This document shows positions 24,101 to 38,678 of a DNA stretch of 64,000 nucleotides, in pieces. Made by a program: the position numbers and the translations under genes. The stretch comes from Megachile rotundata (taxonomy: Eukaryota; Arthropoda; Insecta; Hymenoptera; Megachilidae): assembly GCF_050947335.1 (NCBI RefSeq), contig NW_027474185.1, positions 1 to 64,000 on the forward strand. Reading direction: 5' to 3'. The notes under the pieces are model-generated. The model was given only the letters and a program-made list of their open reading frames with translations. It ran no database searches and was not told the origin of the DNA. The number at the start of each line of letters is the position of its first letter. Within the stretch, counting starts at the first letter, position 1.

Positions 24101-27057
24101 AGCATAATATGGCTAATAACATGAGTGAGATTGATAATACTAAGAGTAGTGAGTATAGTAATTCTCGTTCTATCGATCATATCTGCATAATATGGCTAAT
24201 AATATGAGTTAGATTGATAACAATAAGAGTAATAAGTATAGTAATTGTCGTTCTATCGATCATATAAGCATAATATGGCTAATAATATGAGTTAGATTGA
24301 TAACAGTGAGTGTAATAAGTATAGTAATTGTCGTTCTATCGATCATAATTGCATAATGTGGTTAATAATATGAGTTAGATTGATAATAATAAGAGCAATG
24401 AGTATAGTAATTGTCGTTCTATCGATCATATAAGCATAATATGGCTAATAATATGAGTTAGATTTATAATAATAAGAGTAATAAGTATAGTAATTGTCGT
24501 TCTATCGATAATATAAGCATAATATGGCTAATAATATGAGTTAGATTTATAATAATAGGAGTAATAAGTATAGTAATTGTAGTTCTATCGATCATATCTG
24601 CATAATATGGTTAATAATATGAGTTAGATTGATAATAATAAGAGTAATAGGTATAGTAATTGTCGTTATATCGATCATATAAACATAATATGGCTAATAG
24701 CATGAGTTAGATTGATAATAATAAGAGTAATAAGTATAGTAATTGTCGTTCTATCGATCATAATTGCATAATATGGTTAATAATATGAATTAGAATGATA
24801 ATAGTGAGTGTAATAAGTATAGTAATTGTCGTTCTATCGATCTTATAAGCATAATATGGCTAATAATATGAGTTAGGTTGATAATAATAGGAGTAGTAAG
24901 TATAGTAATTGACGTTCTATCGGTCATATAACCATAATATGGCTAATAATATGAGTTAGATTGATAATAGTGAGTGTAATAAGTATAGAAATTGTCGTTC
25001 TATCCATCATATCTGCATAATATGGTTAATAATATGAGTTAGATTGATAATAATAAGAGTAATGAGTATAGTAATTGTCGTACTATCGATCATATAAGCA
25101 TAATATGGCTAATAATATGAGTTAGATTTATAATAGTAAGAGTAATAAATATAGTAATTGTCGCTCTATCGATCATATAAGCACAATATGGCTAATAATA
25201 TGAGTTAGATTGATAATAATAAGAGTAATAAGTATAGTAATTGTCGTTCTATCGATCATATCTGCATAATATGGTTAATAATATGAGTTAGATTGATAAT
25301 AATAAGAGTAATAAGTATAGTAATTGTCGTTATATCGATCATATAACCATAATATGGCTAATAGCATGAGTTAGATTGATAATAATAAGAGTAATGAGTA
25401 TAGTAATTGTCGTTCTATCGATCATATCTGCATAATATGGTTAATAATATGAGTTAGATTGATTATAATAAGAGTAATAAGTATAGTAATTGTCGTTATA
25501 TCGATCATATAACCATAATATGGCTAATAGCATGAGTTAGATTGATAATAATAAGAGTAATGAGTATAGTAATTGTCGTTCTATCGATCATATCTGCATA
25601 ATATGGTCAATAATATGAGTTAGATTGATAATAGTGAGTGTAATAAATATAGTAATTGTCGTTCTATCGCTCATATAAGCATAATATGGCTAATAATATG
25701 AGTTAGATTTATAATAATAAGAGTAATAAGTATAGTAATTGTCGTTTTATCGATCATATAAGCATAATATGGCTAATAGCATGAGTTAGATTGATAATAA
25801 TAAGAGTAATGAGTATAGTAATTGTCGTTCTATCGATCATATCTGCATAATATGGTTAATAATATGAGTTAGATTGATAATAATAAGAGCAATGAGTATA
25901 GTAGTTGTCGTACTATCGATCATGTAAGCATAATATGGCTAATAATATGAGGTAGATTGATAATAATAAGTGTAATAAGTATAGTAATTGTCGTCCTATC
26001 GATCATAATTGCATAATATGGTTAATAATATGAGTTAGATTGATGATAATAAGAGCAATGAGTATAGTAATTGTCGTACTATCGATCATATAAGCATAAT
26101 ATGGCTAATAATATGCGTTAGATTTATAATAATAGGAGTAATAAGTATAGTAATTGTCGTTCTATCGATCATATAAGCACAATATGGCTAATAATATGAG
26201 TTAGATTGATAATAATAACAGTAATAAGTATAGTAATTGTCGTTCTATCGATAATATAAGCATAATATGGCTAATAACATGAGTGAGATTGATAATACTA
26301 AGAGTAGTGAGTATAGTAATTCTCGTTCTATCGATCATATCTGCATAATATGGCTAATAATATGAGTTAGATTGATAACAATAAGAGTAATAAGTATAGT
26401 AATTGTCGTTCTATCGATCATATAAGCATAATATGGCTAATAATATGAGTTAGATTGATAACAGTGAGTATAATAAGTATAGTAATTGTCGTTATATCGA
26501 TCATATAAGCATAATATGGCTAATAGCATGAGTTAGATTGATAATAATAACAGTAATGAGTATAGTAATTGTCGTTCTATCGATCATATCTGCATAATAT
26601 GGTTAATAATATGAGTTAGATTGATAATAATAAGAGCAATGAGTATAGTAGTTGTCGTACTATCGATCATGTAAGCATAATATGGCTAATAATATGAGGT
26701 AGATTGATAATAATAAGTGTAATAAGTATAGTAATTGTCGTCCTATCGATCATAATTGCAAAATATGGTTAATAATATGAGTTAGATTGATGATAATAAG
26801 AGCAATGAGTATAGTAATTGTCGTACTATCGATCATATAAGCATAATATGGCTAATAACATGAGTGAGATTGATAATACTAAGAGTAGTGAGTATAGTAA
26901 TTCTCGTTCTATCGATCATATCTGCATAATATGGTTAATAATATGAGTTAGATTGATAATAGTGAGTGTAATAAGTATAGTAATTGTCGTTCTATCGATC
27001 ATATTAGCATAATATGGTTAATAATATGAGTTAGATTGATAATAATAAGAGTAATAA
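21165..27057 (+). repeat. Fused block II HOR copies (71 monomers)
   Basis: The m1 markers at 21191 and 27084 are 5893 bp apart (71 monomers). The order is m1-m38, then a jump to m9, then m9-m25, then a jump to m30, then m30-m45; 38 + 17 + 16 = 71. At about 24305 the hybrid monomer reads GATAACAGTGAG (from m38) joined to TGTAATAAG (from m8). At about 25680 the hybrid reads CGCTCATATAAGC (from m25) and continues as ATAATATGG and GATTTATAATAATAAG (from m29). Fifteen and four monomers are absent at the two joints compared with a full series. Confidence 0.9.
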
Positions 27058-30000
27058 GTATAGTAATTGTCGTTCTATCGATCATGTAAGCATAATATGA
27101 CTAATAATATGAGTTAGATTTATAATAATAAGAGTAATAAGTATAGTAATTGTCGTTCTATCGATCATATAAGCATAATATGGCTAATAATATGAGTTAG
27201 ATTTATAATAATAAGAGTAATAAGTATAGTAATTGCCGTTCTATCGATAATATAAGCATAATATGGCTAATAATATGAGTTAGGTAGATAATAATAAGAG
27301 TAATAAGTATAGTGATTGTCTTTCTATCGATCATATAAGCATAATATGGCTAATAATATGAGTTAGGTTGATAATAATACGAGTAATAAGTATAGTAAAT
27401 GTCGTGCTATCGATCATATCTGCATAATATGGTTAATAATATGAGTTAGATTGATAATAGTGAGTGTAATAAGTATAGTAATTGTCGTTCTATCGATCAT
27501 AATTGCATAATATGGATAATAATATGAGTTAGATTGATAATAGTGAGTGTAATAATTATAGTAATTGTCGTTCTGTCGCTCATGTAAGCACAATATGGCT
27601 AATAATATGAGTTAGATTGATAATAATAAGAGTAATAAGTATAGTAATTGTCGTTCTATCGATCATATAAGCATAATATGGCTAATAATATGAGTTAGAT
27701 TGATAATAATAAGTGTAATAAGTATAGTAATTGTCGTTCTATCGATCATAATTGCATAATGTGGTTAATAATATGAGTTAGATTGATAATAATAAGAGCA
27801 ATGAGTATAGTAATTGTCGTTCTATCGATCATATAAGCATAATATGGCTAATAATATGAGTTAGATTTATAATAATAAGAGTAATAAGTATAGTAATTGT
27901 CGTTCTATCGATAATATAAGCATAATATGGCTAATAATATGAGTTAGATTTATAATAATAGGAGTAATAAGTATAGTAATTGTAGTTCTATCGATCATAT
28001 CTGCATAATATGGTTAATAATATGAGTTAGATTGATAATAATAAGAGTAATAGGTATAGTAATTGTCGTTATATCGATCATATAAACATAATATGGCTAA
28101 TAGCATGAGTTAGATTGATAATAATAAGAGTAATAAGTATAGTAATTGTCGTTCTATCGATCATAATTGCATAATATGGTTAATAATATGAATTAGAATG
28201 ATAATAGTGAGTGTAATAAGTATAGTAATTGTCGTTCTATCGATCTTATAAGCATAATATGGCTAATAATATGAGTTAGGTTGATAATAATAGGAGTAGT
28301 AAGTATAGTAATTGACGTTCTATCGGTCATATAACCATAATATGGCTAATAATATGAGTTAGATTGATAATAGTGAGTGTAATAAGTATAGAAATTGTCG
28401 TTCTATCCATCATATCTGCATAATATGGTTAATAATATGAGTTAGATTGATAATAATAAGAGTAATGAGTATAGTAATTGTCGTACTATCGATCATATAA
28501 GCATAATATGGCTAATAATATGAGTTAGATTTATAATAGTAAGAGTAATAAATATAGTAATTGTCGCTCTATCGATCATATAAGCACAATATGGCTAATA
28601 ATATGAGTTAGATTGATAATAATAAGAGTAATAAGTATAGTAATTGTCGTTCTATCGATCATATCTGCATAATATGGTTAATAATATGAGTTAGATTGAT
28701 AATAATAAGAGTAATAAGTATAGTAATTGTCGTTATATCGATCATATAACCATAATATGGCTAATAGCATGAGTTAGATTGATAATAATAAGAGTAATGA
28801 GTATAGTAATTGTCGTTCTATCGATCATATCTGCATAATATGGTTAATAATATGAGTTAGATTGATTATAATAAGAGTAATAAGTATAGTAATTGTCGTT
28901 ATATCGATCATATAACCATAATATGGCTAATAGCATGAGTTAGATTGATAATAATAAGAGTAATGAGTATAGTAATTGTCGTTCTATCGATCATATCTGC
29001 ATAATATGGTCAATAATATGAGTTAGATTGATAATAGTGAGTGTAATAAATATAGTAATTGTCGTTCTAGCGCTCATATAAGCACAATATGGCTAATAAT
29101 ATGAGTTAGATTGATAATAATAAGAGTAATAAGTATAGTAATTGTCGTTCTATCGATCATATCTGCATAATATGGCTAGTAATATGAGTTAGATTGATAA
29201 CAGTGAGTATAATAAGTATAGTAATTGTTGTTCTATCGATCATATTAGCATAATATGGTTAATAATATGAGCTAGATTGATAATAATAAGAGTAATAAGT
29301 ATAGTAATTGTCGTTCTATCGATCATATAAGCATAATATGGCTAATAATATGAGTTAGATTGATAATAGTAAGAGAAATAAGTATAGTAATTGTCGTTCT
29401 ATCGATCATATAAGCATAATATGGCTAATAATATGAGTTAGATTTATAATAATAAGAGTAATAAGTATAGTAATTGTCGTTTTATCGATCATATAAGCAT
29501 AATATGGCTAATAGCATGAGTTAGATTGATAATAATAAGAGTAATGAGTATAGTAATTGTCGTTCTATCGATCATATCTGCATAATATGGTTAATAATAT
29601 GAGTTAGATTGATAATAATAAGAGCAATGAGTATAGTAGTTGTCGTACTATCGATCATGTAAGCATAATATGGCTAATAATATGAGGTAGATTGATAATA
29701 ATAAGTGTAATAAGTATAGTAATTGTCGTCCTATCGATCATAATTGCATAATATGGTTAATAATATGAGTTAGATTGATGATAATAAGAGCAATGAGTAT
29801 AGTAATTGTCGTACTATCGATCATATAAGCATAATATGGCTAATAATATGCGTTAGATTTATAATAATAGGAGTAATAAGTATAGTAATTGTCGTTCTAT
29901 CGATCATATAAGCACAATATGGCTAATAATATGAGTTAGATTGATAATAATAACAGTAATAAGTATAGTAATTGTCGTTCTATCGATAATATAAGCATAA

Positions 30001-30792
30001 TATGGCTAATAACATGAGTGAGATTGATAATACTAAGAGTAGTGAGTATAGTAATTCTCGTTCTATCGATCATATCTGCATAATGTGGCTAATAATATGA
30101 GTTAGATTGATAACAATAAGAGTAATAAGTATAGTAATTGTCGTTCTATCGATCATATAAGCATAATATGGCTAATAATATGAGTTAGATTGATAACAGT
30201 GAGTATAATAAGTATAGTAATTGTCGTTATATCGATCATATAAGCATAATATGGCTAATAGCATGAGTTAGATTGATAATAATAAGAGTAATGAGTATAG
30301 TAATTGTCGTTCTATCGATCATATCTGCATAATATGGTTAATAATATGAGTTAGATTGATAATAATAAGAGCAATGAGTATAGTAGTTGTCGTACTATCG
30401 ATCATGTAAGCATAATATGGCTAATAATATGAGGTAGATTGATAATAATAAGTGTAATAAGTATAGTAATTGTCGTCCTATCGATCATAATTGCAAAATA
30501 TGGTTAATAATATGAGTTAGATTGATGATAATAAGAGCAATGAGTATAGTAATTGTCGTACTATCGATCATATAAGCATAATATGGCTAATAACATGAGT
30601 GAGATTGATAATACTAAGAGTAGTGAGTATAGTAATTCTCGTTCTATCGATCATATCTGCATAATATGGTTAATAATATGAGTTAGATTGATAATAGTGA
30701 GTGTAATAAGTATAGTAATTGTCGTTCTATCGATCATATTAGCATAATATGGTTAATAATATGAGTTAGATTGATAATAATAAAAGTAATAA
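27058..30792 (+). repeat. Second complete 45-monomer block II HOR copy
   Basis: It is exactly 3735 bp between the m1 markers at 27084 and 30819. The order of all landmark monomers equals the reference at 15438-19172. By eye I noticed only three differences in the whole unit: CTAGCGCTC at about 29068 (CTATCGCTC in the reference), ATAATGTGG at about 30082 (ATAATATGG) and AATAAGAGTAATGAG at about 30281 (AATAACAGTAATGAG). That would be about 99.9% identity, implying a very recent duplication or conversion; an alignment should confirm the count. Confidence 0.9.
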
Positions 30793-33700
30793 GTATAGTA
30801 ATTGTCGTTCTATCGATCATGTAAGCATAATATGACTAATAATATGAATTAGATTTATAATAATAAGAGTAATAAGTATAGTAATTGTCGTTCTATCGAT
30901 CATATAAGCATAATATGGCTAATAATATGAGTTAGATTTATAATAATAAGAGTAATAAGTATAGTAATTGCCGTTCTATCGATAATATAAGCATAATATG
31001 GCTAATAATATGAGTTAGGTAGATAATAATAAGAGTAATAAGTATAGTGATTGTCTTTCTATCGATCATATAAGCATAATATGGCTAATAATATGAGTTA
31101 GGTTGATAATAATACGAGTAATAAGTATAGTAAATGTCGTGCTATCGATCATATCTGCATAATATGGTTAATAATATGAGTTAGATTGATAATAATAAGA
31201 GTAATGAGTATAGTAATTGTCGTTCTATCGATCATATTTGCATAATATGGTTAATAATATGAGTTAGATTGATAATAATAAGAGTAATAAGTATAGTAAT
31301 TGTCGTTATATCGATCATATAACCATAATATGGCTAATAGCATGAGTTAGATTGATAATAATAAGAGTAATGAGTATAATAATTGTCGTTCTATCGATCA
31401 TATCTGCATAATATGGTCGATAATATGAGTTAGATTGATAATAGTGAGTGTAATAAATATAGTAATTGTCGTTCTATCGCTCATATAAGCACAATATGGC
31501 TAATAATATGAGTTAGATTGATAATAATAAGAGTAATAAGTATAGTAATTGTCGTTCTATCGATCATATCTGCATAATATGGCTAATAATATGAGTTAGA
31601 TTGATAACAATAAGAGTAATAAGTATAGTAATTGTCGTTCTATCGATCATATAAGCATAATATGGCTAATAATATGAGTTAGATTTATAATAATAGGAGT
31701 AGTAAGTATAGTAATTGACGTTCTATCGGTCATATAACCATAATATGGCTATTAATATGAGTTAGATTGATAATACTGAGTGTAATAGGTATAGAAATTG
31801 TCGTTCTATCCATCATATCTGCATAATATGGTTAATAATATGAGTTAGATTGATAATAATAAGAGTAATGAGTATAGTAATTGTCGTACTATCGATCATA
31901 TAAGCATAATATGGCTAATAATATGAGTTAGATTTATAATAGTAAGAGTAATAAGTATAGTAATTGTCGTTATATCGATCATATAAGCACAATATGGCTA
32001 ATAATATGAGTTAGATTGATAATAATAAGAGTAATAAGTATAGTAATTGTCGTTCTATCGATCATATCTGCATAATATGGTTAATAATATGAGTTAGATT
32101 GATAATAATAAGAGTAATAAGTATAGTAATTGTCGTTATATCGATCATATAACCATAATATGGCTAATAGCATGAGTTAGATTGATACTAATAAGAGTAA
32201 TGAGTATAGTAATTGTCGTTCTATCGATCATATCTGCATAATATGGTTAATAATATGAGTTAGATTGATTATAATAAGAGTAATAAGTATAGTAATTGTC
32301 GTTATATCGATCATATAACCATAATATGGCTAATAGCAAGAGTTAGATTGATAATAATAAGAGTAATGAGTATAGTAATTGTCGTTCTATCGATCATATC
32401 TGCATAATATGGTCAATAATATGAGTTAGATTGATAATAGTGAGTGTAATAAATATAGTAATTGTCGTTCTATCGCTCATATCAGCACAATATGGCTAAT
32501 AATATGAGTTAGATTGATAATAATAAGAATAATAAGTATAGTAATTGTCCTTCTATCGATCATATCTGCATAATATGGCTAAAAATATGAGTTAGATTGA
32601 TGATAATAAGAGCAACGAGTATAGTAATTGTCGTACTATCGATCATATAAGCATAATATGGCTAATAATGAGTTAGATTTATAATAATAGGAGTAATAAG
32701 TATAGTAATTGTCGTTCTATCGATCATATAAGCACAATATGGCTAATAATATGAGTTAGATTGATAATAATAACAGTAATAAGTATAGTAATTGTCGTTC
32801 GATCGATAATATAAGCATAATGTGGCTAATAACATGAGTTAGATTGATAATACTAAGAGTAGTGAGTATAGTAATTCTCGTTTTATCGATCATATCTGCA
32901 TAATATGGCTAATAATATGAGTTAGATTGATAACAATACGAGTAATAAGTATAGTAATTGTCGTTATATCGATCATATAAGCATAATATGGCTAATAATA
33001 TGAGTTAGATTGATAATAGTAAGAGAAATAATTATAGTAATTGTCGTTCTATCGATCATATTTGCATAATATGGTTAATAATATGAGTTAGATTGGTAAT
33101 AATAAGAGTAATAAGTATAGTAATTGTCTTTCTATCGATCATATAAGCATAATATGGCTAATAATATGAGTTAGGTTGATAATAATACGAGTAATAAGTA
33201 TAGTAAATGTCGTGCTATCGATCATATCTGCATAATATGGTTAATAATATGAGTTAGATTGATAATAGTGAGTGTAATAAGTGTAGTAGTTGTCGTTCTA
33301 TCGATCATATTAGCATAATATGGTTAATAATATGAGTTAGATTGATAATAATAAGAGTAATAAGTATAGTAATTGTCGTTCTATCGATCATGCAAGCATA
33401 ATATGGCTAATAATATGAGTTAGATTTATAATAATAAGAGTAATAAGTATAGTAATTGTCGTTCTATCGATCATATAAGCATAATATGGCTAATAATATG
33501 AGTTAGATTTATAATAATAAGAGTAATAAGTATAGTAATTGCCGTTCTATCGATAATATAAGCATAATATGGCTAATAATATGAGTTAGGTAGATAATAA
33601 TAAGAGTAATAAGTATAGTGATTGTCTTTCTATCGATCATATAAGCATAATATGGCTAATAATATGAGTTAGGTTGATAATAATACGAGTAATAAGTATA

Positions 33701-34430
33701 GTAAATGTCGTGCTATCGATCATATCTGCATAATATGGTTAATAATATGAGTTAGATTGATAATAGTGAGTGTAATAAGTATAGTAATTGTCGTTCTATC
33801 GATCATAATTGCATAATATGGATAATAATATGAGTTAGATTGATAATAGTGAGTGTAATAATTATAGTAATTGTCGTTCTGTCGCTCATGTAAGCACAAT
33901 ATGGCTAATAATATGAGTTAGATTGATAATAATAAGAGTAATAAGTATAGTAATTGTCGTTCTATCGATCATATAAGCATAATATGGCTAATAATATGAG
34001 TTAGATTGATAATAATAAGTGTAATAAGTATAGTAATTGTCGTTCTATCGATCATAATTGCATAATGTGGTTAATAATATGAGTTAGATTGATAATAATA
34101 AGAGCAATGAGTATAGTAATTGTCGTTCTATCGATCATATACGCATAATATGGCTAATAATATGAGTTAGATTTATAATAATAAGAGTAATAAGTATAGT
34201 AATTGTCGTTCTATCGATAATATAAGCATAATATGGCTAATAATATGAGTTAGATTTATAATAATAGGAGTAGTAAGTATAGTAATTGACGTTCTATCGG
34301 TCATATAACCATAATATGGCTAATAATATGAGTTAGATTGATAATAGTGAGTGTAATAAGTATAGAAATTGTCGTTCTATCCATCATATCTGCATAATAT
34401 GGTTAATAATGTGAGTTAGATTGATAATAA
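30793..34430 (+). repeat. Mosaic of block II and block I HOR segments
   Basis: The segment starts as m1-m5 of block II. At about 31180 it switches to block I-like monomers: TATAATAATTG at 31375 corresponds to 4401, and GATAATACTGAGTGTAATAGG at 31769 corresponds to 6372. It then carries the module with GCAAGAG (32338), GGCTAAAAATATG, the 81-bp monomer and CGTTCGATCG (32799). At about 33280 it returns to block II order with an altered m1, ATGCAAGC (33390), and follows m2-m11 before jumping to m16 at about 34260. Relative to the 7.2-kb region two monomers, including the 86-bp one, are absent at about 32585. Confidence 0.78.
32619..32699 (+). repeat. 81-bp monomer (-2 bp), third occurrence
   Basis: It has the GGCTAATAATGAG deletion, preceded by GAGCAACGA exactly as at 7391 and 11705. 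Sharing of the flanking private substitution shows common descent instead of repeated slippage. Confidence 0.95.
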
Positions 34431-35758
34431 TAAGAGTAATGAGTATAGTAATTGTCGTACTATCGATCATATAAGCATAATATGGCTAATAATATGAGTT
34501 AGATTTATAATAGTAAGAGCAATAAGTATAGTAATTGTCGTTCTATCGATCATATAAGCACAATATGGCTAATAATAAGAGTTAGATTGATAATAATAGG
34601 AGTAGTAAGTATAGTAATTGACGTTCTATCGGTCATATAACCATAATATGGCTAATAATATGAGTTAGATTGATAATAGTGAGTGTAATAAGTATAGAAA
34701 TTGTCGTTCTATCCATCATATCTGCATAATATGGTTAATAATATGAGTTAGATTGATAATAATAAGAGTAATGAGTATAGTAATTGTCGTACTATCGATC
34801 ATATAAGCATAATATGGCTAATAATATGAGTTAGATTTATAATAGTAAGAGTAATAAATATAGTAATTGTCGTTATATCGATCATATAACCATAATATGG
34901 CTAATAGCATGAGTTAGATTGATAATAATAAGAGTAATGAGTATAGTAATTGTCGTTCTATCGATCATATCTGCATAATATGGTTAATAATATGAGTTAG
35001 ATTGATTATAATAAGAGTAATAAGTATAGTAATTGTCGTTATATCGATCATATAACCATAATATGGCTAATAGCATGAGTTAGATTGATAATAATAAGAG
35101 TAATGAGTGTAGTAATTGTCGTTCTATCGATCATATCTGCATAATATGGTCAATAATATGAGTTAGATTGAAAATAGTGAGTGTAATAAATATAGTAATT
35201 GTTGTTCTATCGATCATATCTGCATAATATGGCTAATAATATGAGTTAGGTTGATAATAGTAAGAGAAATAAGTATAGTAATTGTCGTTCTATCGATCAT
35301 ATAAGCATAATATGGCTAATAATATGAGTTAGATTTATAATAATAAGAGTAATAAGTATAGTAATTGTCGTTATATCGATCATATAAGCATAATATGGCT
35401 AATAGCATGAGTTAGATTGATAATAATAAGAGTAATGAGTATAGTAATTGTCGTTCTATCGATCATATCTGCATAATATGGTTAATAATATGAGTTAGAT
35501 TGATAATAATAAGAGCAATGAGTATAGTAGTTGTCGTACTATCGATCATGTAAGCATAATATGGCTAATAAAATGAGGTAGATTGATAATAATAAGTGTA
35601 ATAAGTATAGTAATTGTCGTCCTATCGATCATAATTGCATAATATGGTTAATAATATGAGTTAGATTGATGATAATAAGAGCAATGAGTATAGTAATTGT
35701 CGTACTATCGATCATATAAGCATAATATGGCTAATAATATGAGTTAGATTTATAATAA
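34431..35758 (+). repeat. 16-monomer tandem duplication, first copy (1328 bp)
   Basis: The copy is marked by GTAAGAGCAATAAG (about 34513), CTAATAATAAGAG (about 34568), GAGTGTAGTAATTG (about 35105) and TTGAAAATAGTGAG (from 35168). Each recurs 1328 bp later. The only difference I noticed between the copies is CTAATAAAATGAGG near 35568 against CTAATAATATGAGG near 36896. Confidence 0.9.
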
Positions 35759-37086
35759 TAAGAGTAATGAGTATAGTAATTGTCGTACTATCGATCATAT
35801 AAGCATAATATGGCTAATAATATGAGTTAGATTTATAATAGTAAGAGCAATAAGTATAGTAATTGTCGTTCTATCGATCATATAAGCACAATATGGCTAA
35901 TAATAAGAGTTAGATTGATAATAATAGGAGTAGTAAGTATAGTAATTGACGTTCTATCGGTCATATAACCATAATATGGCTAATAATATGAGTTAGATTG
36001 ATAATAGTGAGTGTAATAAGTATAGAAATTGTCGTTCTATCCATCATATCTGCATAATATGGTTAATAATATGAGTTAGATTGATAATAATAAGAGTAAT
36101 GAGTATAGTAATTGTCGTACTATCGATCATATAAGCATAATATGGCTAATAATATGAGTTAGATTTATAATAGTAAGAGTAATAAATATAGTAATTGTCG
36201 TTATATCGATCATATAACCATAATATGGCTAATAGCATGAGTTAGATTGATAATAATAAGAGTAATGAGTATAGTAATTGTCGTTCTATCGATCATATCT
36301 GCATAATATGGTTAATAATATGAGTTAGATTGATTATAATAAGAGTAATAAGTATAGTAATTGTCGTTATATCGATCATATAACCATAATATGGCTAATA
36401 GCATGAGTTAGATTGATAATAATAAGAGTAATGAGTGTAGTAATTGTCGTTCTATCGATCATATCTGCATAATATGGTCAATAATATGAGTTAGATTGAA
36501 AATAGTGAGTGTAATAAATATAGTAATTGTTGTTCTATCGATCATATCTGCATAATATGGCTAATAATATGAGTTAGGTTGATAATAGTAAGAGAAATAA
36601 GTATAGTAATTGTCGTTCTATCGATCATATAAGCATAATATGGCTAATAATATGAGTTAGATTTATAATAATAAGAGTAATAAGTATAGTAATTGTCGTT
36701 ATATCGATCATATAAGCATAATATGGCTAATAGCATGAGTTAGATTGATAATAATAAGAGTAATGAGTATAGTAATTGTCGTTCTATCGATCATATCTGC
36801 ATAATATGGTTAATAATATGAGTTAGATTGATAATAATAAGAGCAATGAGTATAGTAGTTGTCGTACTATCGATCATGTAAGCATAATATGGCTAATAAT
36901 ATGAGGTAGATTGATAATAATAAGTGTAATAAGTATAGTAATTGTCGTCCTATCGATCATAATTGCATAATATGGTTAATAATATGAGTTAGATTGATGA
37001 TAATAAGAGCAATGAGTATAGTAATTGTCGTACTATCGATCATATAAGCATAATATGGCTAATAATATGAGTTAGATTTATAATAA
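35759..37086 (+). repeat. 16-monomer tandem duplication, second copy (1328 bp)
   Basis: It follows directly on the first copy, in register. At the joint, near 35760, a GATTTATAATAATA start is fused to AGAGTAATGAG, while the outer end near 37088 keeps the usual GATTTATAATAATAGGAGTAATAAG. That is the pattern expected for one unequal exchange. Confidence 0.9.
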
Positions 37087-38509
37087 TAGGAGTAATAAGT
37101 ATAGTAATTGTCGTTCTATCGATCATATAAGCACAATATGGCTAATAATATGAGTTAGATTGATAATAATAACAGTAATAAGTATAGTAATTGTCGTTAT
37201 ATCGATCATATAAGCATAATATGGCTAATAGCATGAGTTAGATTGATAATAATAAGAGTAATGAGTATAGTAATTGTCGTTCTATCGATCATATCTGCAT
37301 AATATGGTTAATAATATGAGTTAGATTGATAATAATAAGAGCAATGAGTATAGTAGTTGTCGTACTATCGATCATGTAAGCATAATATGGCTAATAATAT
37401 GAGGTAGATTGATAATAATAAGTGTAATAAGTATAGTAATTGTCGTCCTATCGATCATAATTGCAAAATATGGTTAATAATATGAGTTAGATTGATGATA
37501 ATAAGAGCAATGAGTATAGTAATTGTCGTACTATCGATCATATAAGCATAATATGGCTAATAACATGAGTGAGATTGATAATACTAAGAGTAGTGAGTAT
37601 AGTAATTCTCGTTCTATCGATCATATCTGCATAATATGGTTAATAATATGAGTTAGATTGATAATAATAAGAGTAATAAGTATAATAATTGTCGTTATAT
37701 CGATCATATAAGCATAATATGGCTAATAGCATGAGTTAGATTGATAATAATAAGAGTAATGAGTATAGTAATTGTCGTTCTATCGATCATATCTGCATAA
37801 TATGGTCAATAATATGAGTTAGATTGATAATAGTGAGTGTAATAAATATAGTAATTGTCGTTCTATCGCTCATATAAGCACAATATGGCTAATAATATGA
37901 GTCAGATTGATAATAATAAGAGTAATAAGTATAGTAATTGTCGTTCTATCGATCATATCTGCATAATATGGTTAATAATATGAGTTAGATTGATAATAAT
38001 AAGAGTAATAAGTATAGTAATTGTCGTTATATCGATCATATAACCATAATATGGCTAATAGCATGAGTTAGATTGATAATAATAAGAGTAATGAGTATAG
38101 TAATTGTCGTTCTATCGATCATATCTGCATAATATGGTTAATAATATGAGTTAGATTGATTATAATAAGAGTAATAAGTATAGTAATTGTCGTTATATCG
38201 ATCATATAACCATAATATGGCTAATAGCAAGAGTTAGATTGATAATAATAAGAGGAATGAGTATAGTAATTGTCGTTCTATCGATCATATCTGCATAATA
38301 TGGTCAATAATATGAGTTAGATTGATAATAGTGAGTGTAATAAATATAGTAATTGTCGTTCTATCGCTCATATCAGCACAATATGGCTAATAATATGAGT
38401 TAGATTGATAATAATAAGAATAATAAGTATAGTAATTGTCGTTCTATCGATCATATCTGCATAATATGGCTAAAAATATGAGTTAGATTGATAATAATAA
38501 GAGCAATGA

Positions 38510-38595
38510 GTATAGTAGTTGTCGTACTATCGATCATGTAAGCATAATATGGCTAATAATAATATGAGGTAGATTGTTAATAATAAGTGTAATAA
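38510..38595 (+). repeat. 86-bp monomer (+3 bp), second occurrence
   Basis: It has the same extra ATA in GGCTAATAATAATATGAGG as at 7222, and the same following ATTGTTAATAATAAGTG substitution. Confidence 0.95.
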
Positions 38596-38678
38596 GTATA
38601 GTAATTGTCGTCCTATCGATCATAATTGCATAATATGGTTAATAATATGAGTTAGATTGATGATAATAAGAGCAATGA

